DNA of 32,346 nucleotides, taken from Leucobacter sp. wl10 (GTDB lineage Bacteria; Actinomycetota; Actinomycetes; Actinomycetales; Microbacteriaceae). The translations under genes and the position numbers were made by a program. A model generated the notes under the pieces. That model saw nothing but the letters and a program-made list of their open reading frames with translations, did not search any database and was not told where the DNA came from. How positions within the stretch are numbered: position 1 is the first letter of the stretch; each line of letters starts with the position of its first letter. Positions 1 to 7,387 of the stretch are shown piece after piece. The stretch is from NCBI RefSeq assembly GCF_003569785.1, contig NZ_KZ983993.1:147115-179460 (forward strand), written 5' to 3'.

Positions 1-85
1 CGCGGGAACCTCGGCCAGAATCAGCCGCGCGAGGGAGGCGTCTCCGCGCGGGCTCCGCCAGTCTGGAGGGGACGAAAGGAGCGAG
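1..85. other. Left-edge leader before the ABC exporter genes
   Basis: No coding sequence can be assigned here. An imperfect GC-rich inverted repeat (CGCGCGAG at 26-33 against CTCCGCGCG at 42-50, one bulged base) could fold and might terminate an upstream gene outside the window, but it has no T tract. A good ribosome binding site, GAAAGGAGCGAG, lies at about 74-85, directly before the ATG at 86. Confidence 0.4.
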
Positions 86-997
86 ATGATCGACATCGCA
101 GGTGTGTCCCGCAGCTTCGGAAACCGCAGAGTGCTCGACGACGTGAGCTTCCGCGTCGAGGGCGGTCGCATGACGGGCTTCGTGGGCGGCAACGGCGCGG
201 GCAAGACCACGACCATGCGCATCATCCTCGGGGTGCTCTCGGCCGACGCGGGCACGGTGAGCCTCGACGGGGCGCCGCTCACCGCCGCGGATCGCGCGCG
301 CTTCGGCTACATGCCCGAGGAGCGCGGCCTCTATCCCAAGATGAAGGTGCTCGAGCAGCTCGTCTACCTCGGCAGGCTGCACGGCATGAGCGCTGCGGCC
401 GCGAAGACCTCGGCGGGCACCCTGGTCGAGCGGCTCGGCCTGGCCGAGCGCGCCAACGACGCGCTCGAGAGCCTCTCCCTCGGCAACCAGCAGCGCGCGC
501 AGATCGCCGCGTCGCTCGTACACGAGCCCACGGCGCTCGTGCTCGACGAGCCCTTCTCCGGTCTCGACCCCATCGCCGTCGAGGTGGTGCTCGGCGTGCT
601 GCGCGACTACGCGGCGCAGGGCGCGCCCGTGCTCTTCTCCTCGCACCAGCTCGACATCGTCGAGCGGCTCTGCGACGACGTCGTGGTGATCGGGGACGGC
701 AGGATCCTGGCCTCCGGCTCCCGAGAGGGGCTGCGGGCCGAGCACTCCGGCAGCGCCTTCGAGATCGAGCTGGCGGGCCCCTCGGCCGACGCCGGCTGGG
801 TGCGGGATCAGCCGGGGGTCGAGGTCACGCACCTCGACGGCGGCTTCGCCCGCTTCGACGCCTCCGACGAGGCCGCCCAGGCGGTGCTCGCCCGAGCGGT
901 GGCCTCCTCGCAGGCCTCCGGATCCGGAGCCGCCGTGCGCCGCTTCGCACCGGTCACCCCCTCGCTGGCCCAGATCTTCAAGGAGGTCGTGAAATGA
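86..997 (+). CDS. ABC transporter ATP-binding protein (NatA-like exporter)
   Basis: Cytoplasmic ATPase subunit that should power an ABC-2 type exporter with the next gene. The 303-residue protein has a Walker A motif GGNGAGKTT at residues 34-42, a Walker B motif LVLDEPFSGLD near 152-162 and a switch histidine in LFSSHQLD. The C-terminal third, past about residue 215, looks like the DUF4162-type extension common in NatA-like subunits. The signature reads LSLGNQQ rather than LSGGQ, a variant seen in this subfamily. The start has a strong AAGGAG site. Its stop overlaps the ATG of the permease gene by 4 nt, implying translational coupling. The substrate cannot be read from the sequence; Na+, drugs or peptides are all possible. 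Confidence 0.93.
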   Translation: MIDIAGVSRSFGNRRVLDDVSFRVEGGRMTGFVGGNGAGKTTTMRIILGVLSADAGTVSLDGAPLTAADRARFGYMPEERGLYPKMKVLEQLVYLGRLHGMSAAAAKTSAGTLVERLGLAERANDALESLSLGNQQRAQIAASLVHEPTALVLDEPFSGLDPIAVEVVLGVLRDYAAQGAPVLFSSHQLDIVERLCDDVVVIGDGRILASGSREGLRAEHSGSAFEIELAGPSADAGWVRDQPGVEVTHLDGGFARFDASDEAAQAVLARAVASSQASGSGAAVRRFAPVTPSLAQIFKEVVK

Positions 998-2127
998 GCA
1001 CCCAGACCATCAACAGGGGGCCGGACGGCGCGCGGCCCATCGGCGGCGCGCAGGGCGCCTGGCTCGTCGCCGAGCGCGAGATCACCACCAAGCTGCGCAG
1101 CAAGGCGTACATCGTCTCGAGCGCGGTGCTGCTGCTGCTCGTGCTCGGCGGCGTGCTGTTCAGCGGCTTCATGGCGAACTCCGGCGGTTTCGGCGGGCCG
1201 ACCCGGGTGGCGGCCGTCGGAGAGGCGACCGCCGCGGTACAGCCGCTCGACGGCAAGGGATTCGAGGTGACGCAGGCCGAGGATCGCGCTGCCGCCGAGC
1301 AGCTCGTGCTCGACGGCGAGGCGGACGCGGCGGTCGTGCCGGGCGGCGACACCGCGGTCGGCCTCACCGTGCTGGCCGAGGACAGCCCGCCCAGCGAGCT
1401 CATCCAGGCTCTCTCGGCGGCGCCGTCCGTCGAACTGCTCGCGCCCACCGCCGACAACCCCGCGCTCGCCTACCTCATCGCGGTCGCCTTCGGCGTGATC
1501 TACATGCTGAGCGCCATCACGTTCGGCACCACGATCGCGCAGAGCGTCGTCGAGGAGAAGCAGACCCGCATCGTCGAGATCCTGCTCGCGACGGTCTCGG
1601 CCCGCACCATGCTGGCGGGAAAGATCCTCGGCAACAGCATCCTCGCGCTCGCGCAGGTGGTGGCCATCGTGGCGGTCGCGTCGGTGGGCCTGCTCGCCAC
1701 GGGCCAGGATCTGCTGCTCGGCGAACTGGGCACCTCGCTCATCTGGTTCGGCGTTCTCTTCGCCTTCGGTTTCGTGCTGCTGGCGACGATGTACGCGGCC
1801 CTGGCCACGCTGGTCTCGCGGCAGGAGGACGTCGCCTCGGCGGTCAGCCCGGTCATGTGGCTCGTGATGCTGCCCTATTTCGCGATCATCTTCTTCAACA
1901 GCAACCCGCAGGCGCTCGCGATCATGAGTTATATTCCCTTCTCGGCACCCATCGGCATGCCGATGCGGCTATATCTCGGTACGGCGGAGTGGTGGGAGCC
2001 GCTCCTGTCGCTCGCGATCCTGTTCATCTCGATCGCCGTGGTGCTCCTGATCGGATCGCGCATCTACAGCAACTCGATTCTGCGCACGGGCGCGAAGGTC
2101 AAGCTGAGCGAGGCGATCAAGGGGTAG
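994..2127 (+). CDS. ABC-2 type transporter permease (NatB-like)
   Basis: Membrane partner of the preceding ATPase. The 377-residue protein has one N-terminal membrane segment (about residues 40-60), an extracytoplasmic loop of roughly 100 residues, and then five or so further segments from about residue 160 to 360. The cytoplasmic motif VVEEKQTRIVEILLATVS after the second segment is characteristic of the ABC2_membrane_3/NatB family. It overlaps natA-like by 4 nt and is the last gene before a hairpin at 2151-2175. Exporter function is inferred from the family; the substrate is unknown. Confidence 0.92.
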   Translation: MSTQTINRGPDGARPIGGAQGAWLVAEREITTKLRSKAYIVSSAVLLLLVLGGVLFSGFMANSGGFGGPTRVAAVGEATAAVQPLDGKGFEVTQAEDRAAAEQLVLDGEADAAVVPGGDTAVGLTVLAEDSPPSELIQALSAAPSVELLAPTADNPALAYLIAVAFGVIYMLSAITFGTTIAQSVVEEKQTRIVEILLATVSARTMLAGKILGNSILALAQVVAIVAVASVGLLATGQDLLLGELGTSLIWFGVLFAFGFVLLATMYAALATLVSRQEDVASAVSPVMWLVMLPYFAIIFFNSNPQALAIMSYIPFSAPIGMPMRLYLGTAEWWEPLLSLAILFISIAVVLLIGSRIYSNSILRTGAKVKLSEAIKG

Positions 2128-2150
2128 GTGGTCCAGACCCTGAGAGCCTC

Positions 2151-2175
2151 GGGCCGGGCTTTGCATGCCCGGCCC
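2151..2175. terminator. Hairpin between convergent genes, likely terminator
   Basis: GGGCCGGGC (2151-2159) pairs perfectly with GCCCGGCCC (2167-2175) around the 7-nt loop TTTGCAT. It begins 24 bp after the permease stop. There is no T run on either strand, as is common for high-GC actinobacterial terminators. A 12-bp perfect palindrome, GCGGGATCCCGC, follows at 2180-2191. Because the next gene converges, the structure could serve both directions. Confidence 0.6.
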
Positions 2176-2268
2176 CCGTGCGGGATCCCGCGCCCCGATC
2201 CTGCTCCTGCTCCTGCCCCTGCCCAGCCGCCCCGACCCTGCCCAGCATCCCCGCCGAAACCACATCGT

Positions 2269-2318
2269 TTCCCCGAGAGGCCATGATATTCGTGTAGATA
2301 TCGTGGCGTCTCGGGGAA
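2269..2318. repeat. Long imperfect hairpin, 21-bp arms
   Basis: The left arm at 2269-2289 and the right arm at 2298-2318 pair over 21 positions around an 8-nt loop (TCGTGTAG). The outer ten pairs (TTCCCCGAGA with TCTCGGGGAA) are perfect. They are followed by one G-G mismatch and ten inner pairs that include one G-U. The right arm also opens a direct repeat: the 14-mer TCGTGGCGTCTCGG occurs at 2301-2314 and again at 2320-2333. The element is noncoding, between convergent genes, and much more A/T-rich in its centre than its surroundings. It could be a terminator, a REP-like palindrome or a small RNA. Confidence 0.6.
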
Positions 2319-2331
2319 TTCGTGGCGTCTC

Positions 2332-2385
2332 GGCGAGGCGGAAGCGGACGGCGAGGCGGGGGCGGACGGCGAGGCGGGGGCGGCC
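2332..2385. repeat. Three tandem 18-bp G-rich units
   Basis: Three consecutive 18-bp units at 2332-2349, 2350-2367 and 2368-2385 share the start GGCGAGGCGG and differ at two positions in the first unit and one in the third. They directly follow the second TCGTGGCGTCTCGG copy. No coding reading frame with family similarity passes through them. A small minisatellite is the simplest description. Confidence 0.65.
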
Positions 2386-2442
2386 GGGAGGGGCGGGGAT
2401 GAGCTTCTGCAGCGCGTCCGCGCACCGCTCCGCCACACCAGC

Positions 2443-3987
2443 TCAGGAGGCGTGGCCTCGACCCCAGGTCAGGGAGGAGCCCGCCGGGTCGATGCTCCGG
2501 CGCACCCCGCGCGGGTTGGCGGTCTGCAACTCGGCCGGCAGCAGGTGCTCGGGAGCGTTCTGGTAGGCGACGGGGCGCAGGAAGCGCCCGATGGCGGCGG
2601 TGCCGACCGAGGTGCTCGAGTCGTTGGTGGTCGCCGGCCACGGGCCGCCGTGCTGCTGTGCCGGCGTCACCGCGACGCCGGTGGGCCAGCCGTTGAAGAG
2701 TACTCGGCCGACCGTCCTCGCGAGCAGCGCGGTGAGTTCGCGCAGGCGTTCGAGCTGCTCCCCGGGCGCGGTGCCCGCGTACTCGGCCTCGCCCAGGTGC
2801 AGGGTTCCGGTGAGATTGCCCTGGAAGGCGGCTTCGATCGTGACGGGCACCTCGGAGAGGTCGCCGTACTCGACGACGAGCGAGAAGGGGCCGAAGACCT
2901 CCTCGTGGAGCTGCGGGTCCGCGCTTGTGAAATCGGCGAGCGCGATCGCGGCGATCGTGGGGGTGACGAGAGCGTTGCCGTCGACGGACGGCTCGCTGTC
3001 TCCCCGAACGATGGTGCGCACGTCCGAGGCGCTGAGCACCCGCTGCAGCCGCTCCTCGTAGCCGCGCGCGATGCGGGGATTGAGCAGGCGATGCGGCGCG
3101 ATCTGCGTGGCCGCCGCCGCGATCGGCTCGTCGAGTCCATGGCCTGCCGGTATGAAGACGAATCCCGGTTTGGTGCACAGCTGTCCCGCGGACCCGCCGA
3201 CGCTCGCCACGCAGCCCTCGACGATCTCCTCACCGCGCTCGGCGAGAGCCGCAGGCGTGACGACGACTGGGTTGACGCTGCCGAGCTCGCCGAAGAACGG
3301 GATGGGCTGCGGGCGGGAAGCTGCGATGTCGGCGAGGAGACGACCCGCGGCGATGGAGCCGGTGAATGATCCGGCTTGCACCCGCGGGTCGCGGAGGGCG
3401 GCGACTCCGGTCTCCTGCCCGGTGATGTGCGCGAAAGCGCCGGTGGGGAACCCCGCATCCCGAGCCGCGGTCGCTACGACATCGGCGGTCGCCAGGGACA
3501 ATTCGCCGTGCCCCGAGTGGCCCTTGACGATGAGCGGGCAGCCTGCGGCGAGGATCGCCGCGCTGTCGCCCCCCGCGACCGAGAAGGCGAAGGGGAAGTT
3601 GCTGGCCGAGAAGTTGACCACGGGACCGACGGGGCGCAGCGAGCGACGCAGATCGGGGCGCACGCCGAGAGCGTAGCGGGGATCGGCCTGATCGAGGCGC
3701 GCGTCGAGGTAGCCGCCGTCGAGGACGACCTCGGCGAAGAGCCGCAGCTGCACGGCGGTGCGCTTGAGCTCGCCGGTGAGACGCGCTTCTGCGAGCCCGG
3801 TCTCCTGCTGCGCGAGAGGGATGAGGCGGTCGGCGTTCTGCTCCAGGCGTTCTGCGATGAGACACAGTCCGGCGGCCCGGGCGGCGGGAGCGAGTGCCGC
3901 GAACGGCTGGGCGGCCGCGGCCGCGGCCGCGAGAACGGGCTCGAGGGCCTCAGGGGTGTCGGCGATGAGGAGATGCGTTTGGCTCAT
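2443..3987 (-). CDS. NADP-type aldehyde dehydrogenase, probable 2-oxoglutarate semialdehyde dehydrogenase
   Basis: Likely oxidises 2-oxoglutarate semialdehyde (2,5-dioxovalerate) to 2-oxoglutarate, the last step of oxidative pentose or sugar-acid routes. The 514-residue protein carries the motif SASNFPFAFSVAGGDSA (Asn130), FFGELGSVNPVV (Glu234) and SAGQLCTKPG (catalytic Cys271). This pattern is typical of the KGSADH branch rather than betaine or succinate-semialdehyde dehydrogenases. The frame stays open upstream to 4245, but the start is set at the ATG at 3987: homology begins with MSQTHLLIADTPEAL, and a GGAAGA site lies 8 nt upstream. The upstream extension would run antisense over an operator and another gene remnant. 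Transcription is divergent from 4082 and probably controlled by the palindrome at 4028-4040. Confidence 0.9.
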   Translation of the reverse strand: MSQTHLLIADTPEALEPVLAAAAAAAQPFAALAPAARAAGLCLIAERLEQNADRLIPLAQQETGLAEARLTGELKRTAVQLRLFAEVVLDGGYLDARLDQADPRYALGVRPDLRRSLRPVGPVVNFSASNFPFAFSVAGGDSAAILAAGCPLIVKGHSGHGELSLATADVVATAARDAGFPTGAFAHITGQETGVAALRDPRVQAGSFTGSIAAGRLLADIAASRPQPIPFFGELGSVNPVVVTPAALAERGEEIVEGCVASVGGSAGQLCTKPGFVFIPAGHGLDEPIAAAATQIAPHRLLNPRIARGYEERLQRVLSASDVRTIVRGDSEPSVDGNALVTPTIAAIALADFTSADPQLHEEVFGPFSLVVEYGDLSEVPVTIEAAFQGNLTGTLHLGEAEYAGTAPGEQLERLRELTALLARTVGRVLFNGWPTGVAVTPAQQHGGPWPATTNDSSTSVGTAAIGRFLRPVAYQNAPEHLLPAELQTANPRGVRRSIDPAGSSLTWGRGHAS

Positions 3988-4003
3988 GGCGGAGTCTTCC
4001 GGG

Positions 4004-4032
4004 TTGTTCGAGAAACTAGATAGTAATATGAT
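4004..4032 (+). promoter_or_regulatory. Forward promoter candidate upstream of enzyme remnant
   Basis: TTGTTC (4004-4009) and TATGAT (4027-4032) are separated by 17 bp, a good match to a sigma-70-type promoter. The -10 element lies inside the operator candidate at 4024-4040. The arrangement parallels the promoter at 10039-10068. Confidence 0.5.
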
Positions 4033-4040
4033 CGTATCAT
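4024..4040. promoter_or_regulatory. GntR operator candidate, ALDH side
   Basis: ATGATCGTATCAT (4028-4040) is a perfect interrupted palindrome (ATGAT-N3-ATCAT). Read on the minus strand, 4024-4033 gives GATCATATTA, an exact 10-base match to 10055-10064 within the palindrome beside the GntR-family gene. It lies between the divergent aldehyde dehydrogenase and enzyme remnant. Binding by that regulator is inferred. Confidence 0.55.
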
Positions 4041-4081
4041 CGCATGTAGCGTCAGAACGACTAGTGATCAAGGAGGATCTC

Positions 4082-4437
4082 ATGCGGGAGCGGCGAGCCA
4101 GCGTGCTGGTGGGGTCCGATGCCATCCGCACCGAGACGCGGCCGGTGCCGAGTCCCGCCGCCGACGAGGTGCTGGTGCGGGCCCTCGCGGACGGAGTGTG
4201 CGGCTTCGCTATGGGATCCGGGTGAACACGGTCGCGCCCGGCCATGTCGTCACAGACATGCTCGAGAGTGCGCTCGGGGACCCCGCGGTGCGGCGCGCGG
4301 GGACCGCCGCAGGAGGTGGCCTACGCGGTTCGCTCACTGGCGGCGGAAGCCTCACGGGTGCCGTGCTGCCGGTCGACGGCGGGCACACTCTCTGGTGGGC
4401 CGAGGCGGATCGCGGCAAGGAGCCGAGGAAGGTAACA
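4082..4437 (+). pseudogene. Fused remnants of an alcohol dehydrogenase N-terminus and an SDR C-terminus
   Basis: A strong AAGGAGGA site precedes ATG 4082. The first 42 or so codons, MRERRASVLVGSDAIRTETR through DEVLVRALADGVCG, look like the N-terminus of a zinc-dependent medium-chain alcohol/polyol dehydrogenase, and the frame then stops at 4225. From about 4203 in another frame, the sequence YGIRVNTVAPGHVVTDMLES is the C-terminal part of a short-chain dehydrogenase. The matching PPQEVAYAVRSLAAEASR follows in a shifted frame, and LTGAVLPVDGGHTLW returns to the first. The catalytic Tyr/Lys region of the SDR and almost all of the alcohol dehydrogenase are missing. I read this as one deletion joining two dehydrogenase genes, followed by further frameshifts. 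A 47-residue peptide could still be made from 4082-4225. Confidence 0.75.
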
Positions 4438-4442
4438 AATTC

Positions 4443-4463
4443 ATCATATGGTCTGCTGATAAT
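4443..4463 (+). promoter_or_regulatory. Promoter/operator candidate for the sugar ABC importer
   Basis: ATCATATGGT (4443-4452) resembles the ATCATA-centred operator at 10053-10071 with one mismatch to palindromy. It sits directly upstream of an extended -10-like TGCTGATAAT (4454-4463). No good -35 is visible. The importer start codon is 101 bp downstream, leaving a leader in which I see nothing else. Confidence 0.4.
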
Positions 4464-4563
4464 CTGAAACACTGGTAGGCTGAACCTGCTCGGTAACTGA
4501 GGGGTCACGAGCGCGAAACACAGTGACGGGCGACATCCGATCGATGCACAAGGAAGTGAACTT

Positions 4564-5766
4564 ATGAGACTCAGGAAATCGAAGCTGCTCGGGCGTCTGC
4601 TCGCGGCTGTCGGGGGGATCGCCGTAGCCAGCATGCTGCTGACCGCCTGCTCCGGCGGGAGCGGCGGCGGGAGCGGCAGCGGGAGCGGCGAAGTGGATCC
4701 CGCCGCCCGTGAGGCGGCGGTCGCCAAGGCGAAAGAGGGCGCGATGGAACTGATCAACGCGGCCTCCCAGGAGAACAAGTGGACCGGTCCCGACTCGAGC
4801 CCGGTACCGATCGAGGGGCTGAACATCACGATCATCCCCGAGCAGATGGCCTCGACCGGCTCGAGTCGTCCGGCGAACGCCATCAAGGACGTGGCGGCCA
4901 AGCTGGGTTGGAACGCGAAGATCTCCGACGGCCAGGGCCAGCCGGACGTGCAGCTGAGCGCCGTCAACTCGGCCGTCGATGAGAAGGCCGACGCCATCGT
5001 GCTGATCTTCGTCGACACGACCCGCGTGCAGTCGGGCGTCGAGCGCGCCATCGCCGCGAACATCCCGATCATCACGCTCGGATCGCTGAAGAACACGCCG
5101 GAGACCGTGCCCGACGTCAGCTTCGACTGGGTGCGCTCGGGTCAGGCCATCGCCCAGTACATGGTGTGGAAGAGCGGCGGCGACCTCAACCTGCTGCAGA
5201 TGAAGAACAGCGACCTCTACATCACCGTCGAGGGTCAGTACAAGGGCAGCCAGGAGTACCTGCAGAGCGGCGAGAACTGCCCCGGGTGCAACATCACCAC
5301 CAAGGAGTGGAGTCTCGCGAACTTCGAGGATCCCAACACAGGCCCCGCCGCGCAGGCCGTGGCCGCGCTGCAGGCCGACCCATCGCTGAACTGGGTCTCG
5401 TGCTTCGATAGCTGCCTCTTCCGCGTCGCCAACGCGATCGACCGCGCGGGCATCACCGATCGGGTATCGGGCGCCGGCTTCGACTGCAACCCGGAGAACA
5501 TCGACATCATCCGCTCCCGCGGCAGCCAGAAGGTGTGCTTCGCCGATCCCCGTGAGTGGCTCGCCTACGCCACCGTCGACAACGTGAACCGCATGACCAA
5601 CGGTGAGGACCCGTTCGATTACACGTCGGCGATCCCGGTGGCGCTATTCGATAAGGACGTGCTCGACGCGCTGCCCAAGGACAAGGCCACCGAGCTCGAA
5701 GAGCTCGGCTGGCAGGGCAACTTCGACTTCCGCGGGAAGTTCGAAGAGCTCTGGGGCCTGAAGTAG
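4564..5766 (+). CDS. Sugar ABC transporter substrate-binding lipoprotein (CUT2 type)
   Basis: Extracytoplasmic binding protein that captures the substrate for the importer encoded by the next two genes. The 400-residue precursor begins with a basic stretch and a hydrophobic segment, then a lipobox LTAC with lipidated Cys29, followed by a Gly/Ser linker. The fold is that of periplasmic-binding-protein-like sugar receptors (Peripla_BP_4 type). The mature chain has six further cysteines, in pairs such as CPGC and CFDSC, plus two singles; this is more than usual for this family and suggests surface disulfides. AAGGAAGTG precedes the ATG. The gene leads an operon of binding protein, ATPase, permease and SDR. 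The ligand is not evident; the neighbouring enzymes suggest a pentose, a related polyol or a sugar acid. Confidence 0.92.
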   Translation: MRLRKSKLLGRLLAAVGGIAVASMLLTACSGGSGGGSGSGSGEVDPAAREAAVAKAKEGAMELINAASQENKWTGPDSSPVPIEGLNITIIPEQMASTGSSRPANAIKDVAAKLGWNAKISDGQGQPDVQLSAVNSAVDEKADAIVLIFVDTTRVQSGVERAIAANIPIITLGSLKNTPETVPDVSFDWVRSGQAIAQYMVWKSGGDLNLLQMKNSDLYITVEGQYKGSQEYLQSGENCPGCNITTKEWSLANFEDPNTGPAAQAVAALQADPSLNWVSCFDSCLFRVANAIDRAGITDRVSGAGFDCNPENIDIIRSRGSQKVCFADPREWLAYATVDNVNRMTNGEDPFDYTSAIPVALFDKDVLDALPKDKATELEELGWQGNFDFRGKFEELWGLK

Positions 5767-5785
5767 CCACTCGGAGGAAGCGACG

Positions 5786-7387
5786 ATGACGAACGGTGCG
5801 GACCCGCGAGACGGGGCCGGCATGGGAACGCCCGCGGTCTCCTTCGTGGATCTGGTCAAGGAGTTCGGCGAGAACCGGGTGCTGAACCGCGTGAACCTGG
5901 ATTTCCGGTCGGGATCCATCCACGCGCTTCTCGGGGCGAACGGATCCGGGAAGTCCACGCTGATCAAGATCCTCGCGGGCTACCACCCCCTCACCTCCGG
6001 GCAGATCCTGCTGCGCGGCGAGGAGGTGGGGCAGCAGCTGACCCCGGTCCTGGTGCGGGAGCGCGGTGTGCGCTTCGTGCACCAGGACCTGGGCCTGGTG
6101 GAGGATCTCTCCGTCACCGACAACTTCGGCCTCTCGCTGGGCTACAAGACCTCGGGCCCCGCGATCGGCTGGAGGAGGCAGCGCGAGGAGGTGCGTGAGG
6201 ATCTCGCGGCCGTCGGGATCGACGACATCGATCCGGACACTCTGGTGCGCGACCTGGGGCCGATTCAGCAGACGCTGGTGGCAGTCGCGCGCGCTACCAA
6301 GGGCATCATCGACTCCGGCGGCATTCTGGTGCTCGACGAGCCGACGGCGAGGCTCCCCAACGACCAGGTCGACGAACTGCTGGAGCGCTGCCGCGCGCTG
6401 CGAGACCGGGGAGTCGCGCTGATCTACGTCTCGCACCGCCTCGACGAGGTCTTCGCGATGGCCGACACCGTGTCGGTGCTGCGCGACGGCAACCTCGTCT
6501 TCTCGGGCGCGATCGCCGAGACCGACGAGGACCGGCTCACCTCCGTCATCACCGGGCTGAGCGCCGAGGCCGCCGCTCGTCATCGGCGTCCCGGCGCCGT
6601 GTTCGACGACACCGTCACGCATCAGCTGCGCACCACGCCGCCCGTGCTCGAGGCTCTCGGCGTCTCCGGCGCGCGAGTGCAGAACGCCAGTCTTCGCCTG
6701 TACCCGGGGGAGGTGCTCGCCGTCACGGGACTCGCCGGATCCGGCCGCAGCGAGATCGGGCGCCTGCTCTTCGGGTCGCAGGCGCTGACGACCGGCTCGA
6801 TCGAGTACCAAGGCGAACCGCTGTCGGGGATATCACCGCATGCGAGTGTCAGGCGTGGCATCGGCTATGTGCCGCAGGACCGCAAGCAGGCGGCGATCGC
6901 GACGTTCGATCTCATCGAGAACCTGACGCTCGCGACGCTCGAGCGGCATCTGCGCGGCCCGGTGCTCTCGAAGCGCAGCCAGCGCCGCACCGCCGATCGG
7001 GCCATCGCGGCGCTCGACGTGCGGCCGCCCGACGCGACCCGCAAGATTTCCGAGCTCTCCGGAGGCAACCAGCAGAAGGCGATCCTCGGCAAATGGCTCG
7101 AACTCGACCTGCGGGTGCTGATCCTTGACGAGTGCACCTATGGCGTCGACGTCGGCGCCCGACGCTCGATCCTGGGCACCATCGTCGAGCGGATCGCGCG
7201 GAGCGGGCTCGCCGTTCTCCTGCTCGACTCCGACATCGATCTCATCTCCGAGTACGCCGACCGGGTGCTGATCATGCGCTCCGGCCGTTTCGTCTCCGAG
7301 CTCATCGGTGAGGAAGTCACCGTCGACGCGATCGCCGCGGCGAGCTACGCCACCGACCAGACCACCGCTACCAACGGAGAAACATGA
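5786..7387 (+). CDS. Sugar ABC transporter ATP-binding protein (RbsA-like, two domains)
   Basis: Cytoplasmic duplicated ATPase of a ribose-type importer, 533 residues, the usual length. Domain 1 has Walker A GANGSGKST and Walker B GGILVLDEPTARL, but the expected LSVGQQQ signature reads LGPIQQTLVAVARA. Domain 2 has the degenerate P-loop GLAGSGRSE, normal for the second RbsA domain, and an intact signature LSGGNQQK. Its Walker B is LILDECTYGVDVG, where family members usually have EPTRGVDVG. The start is fixed by GGAGGAAG 6 nt upstream; MGTPAVSF at 5822 is an alternative. The stop overlaps the permease ATG by 4 nt. Confidence 0.92.
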   Translation: MTNGADPRDGAGMGTPAVSFVDLVKEFGENRVLNRVNLDFRSGSIHALLGANGSGKSTLIKILAGYHPLTSGQILLRGEEVGQQLTPVLVRERGVRFVHQDLGLVEDLSVTDNFGLSLGYKTSGPAIGWRRQREEVREDLAAVGIDDIDPDTLVRDLGPIQQTLVAVARATKGIIDSGGILVLDEPTARLPNDQVDELLERCRALRDRGVALIYVSHRLDEVFAMADTVSVLRDGNLVFSGAIAETDEDRLTSVITGLSAEAAARHRRPGAVFDDTVTHQLRTTPPVLEALGVSGARVQNASLRLYPGEVLAVTGLAGSGRSEIGRLLFGSQALTTGSIEYQGEPLSGISPHASVRRGIGYVPQDRKQAAIATFDLIENLTLATLERHLRGPVLSKRSQRRTADRAIAALDVRPPDATRKISELSGGNQQKAILGKWLELDLRVLILDECTYGVDVGARRSILGTIVERIARSGLAVLLLDSDIDLISEYADRVLIMRSGRFVSELIGEEVTVDAIAAASYATDQTTATNGET

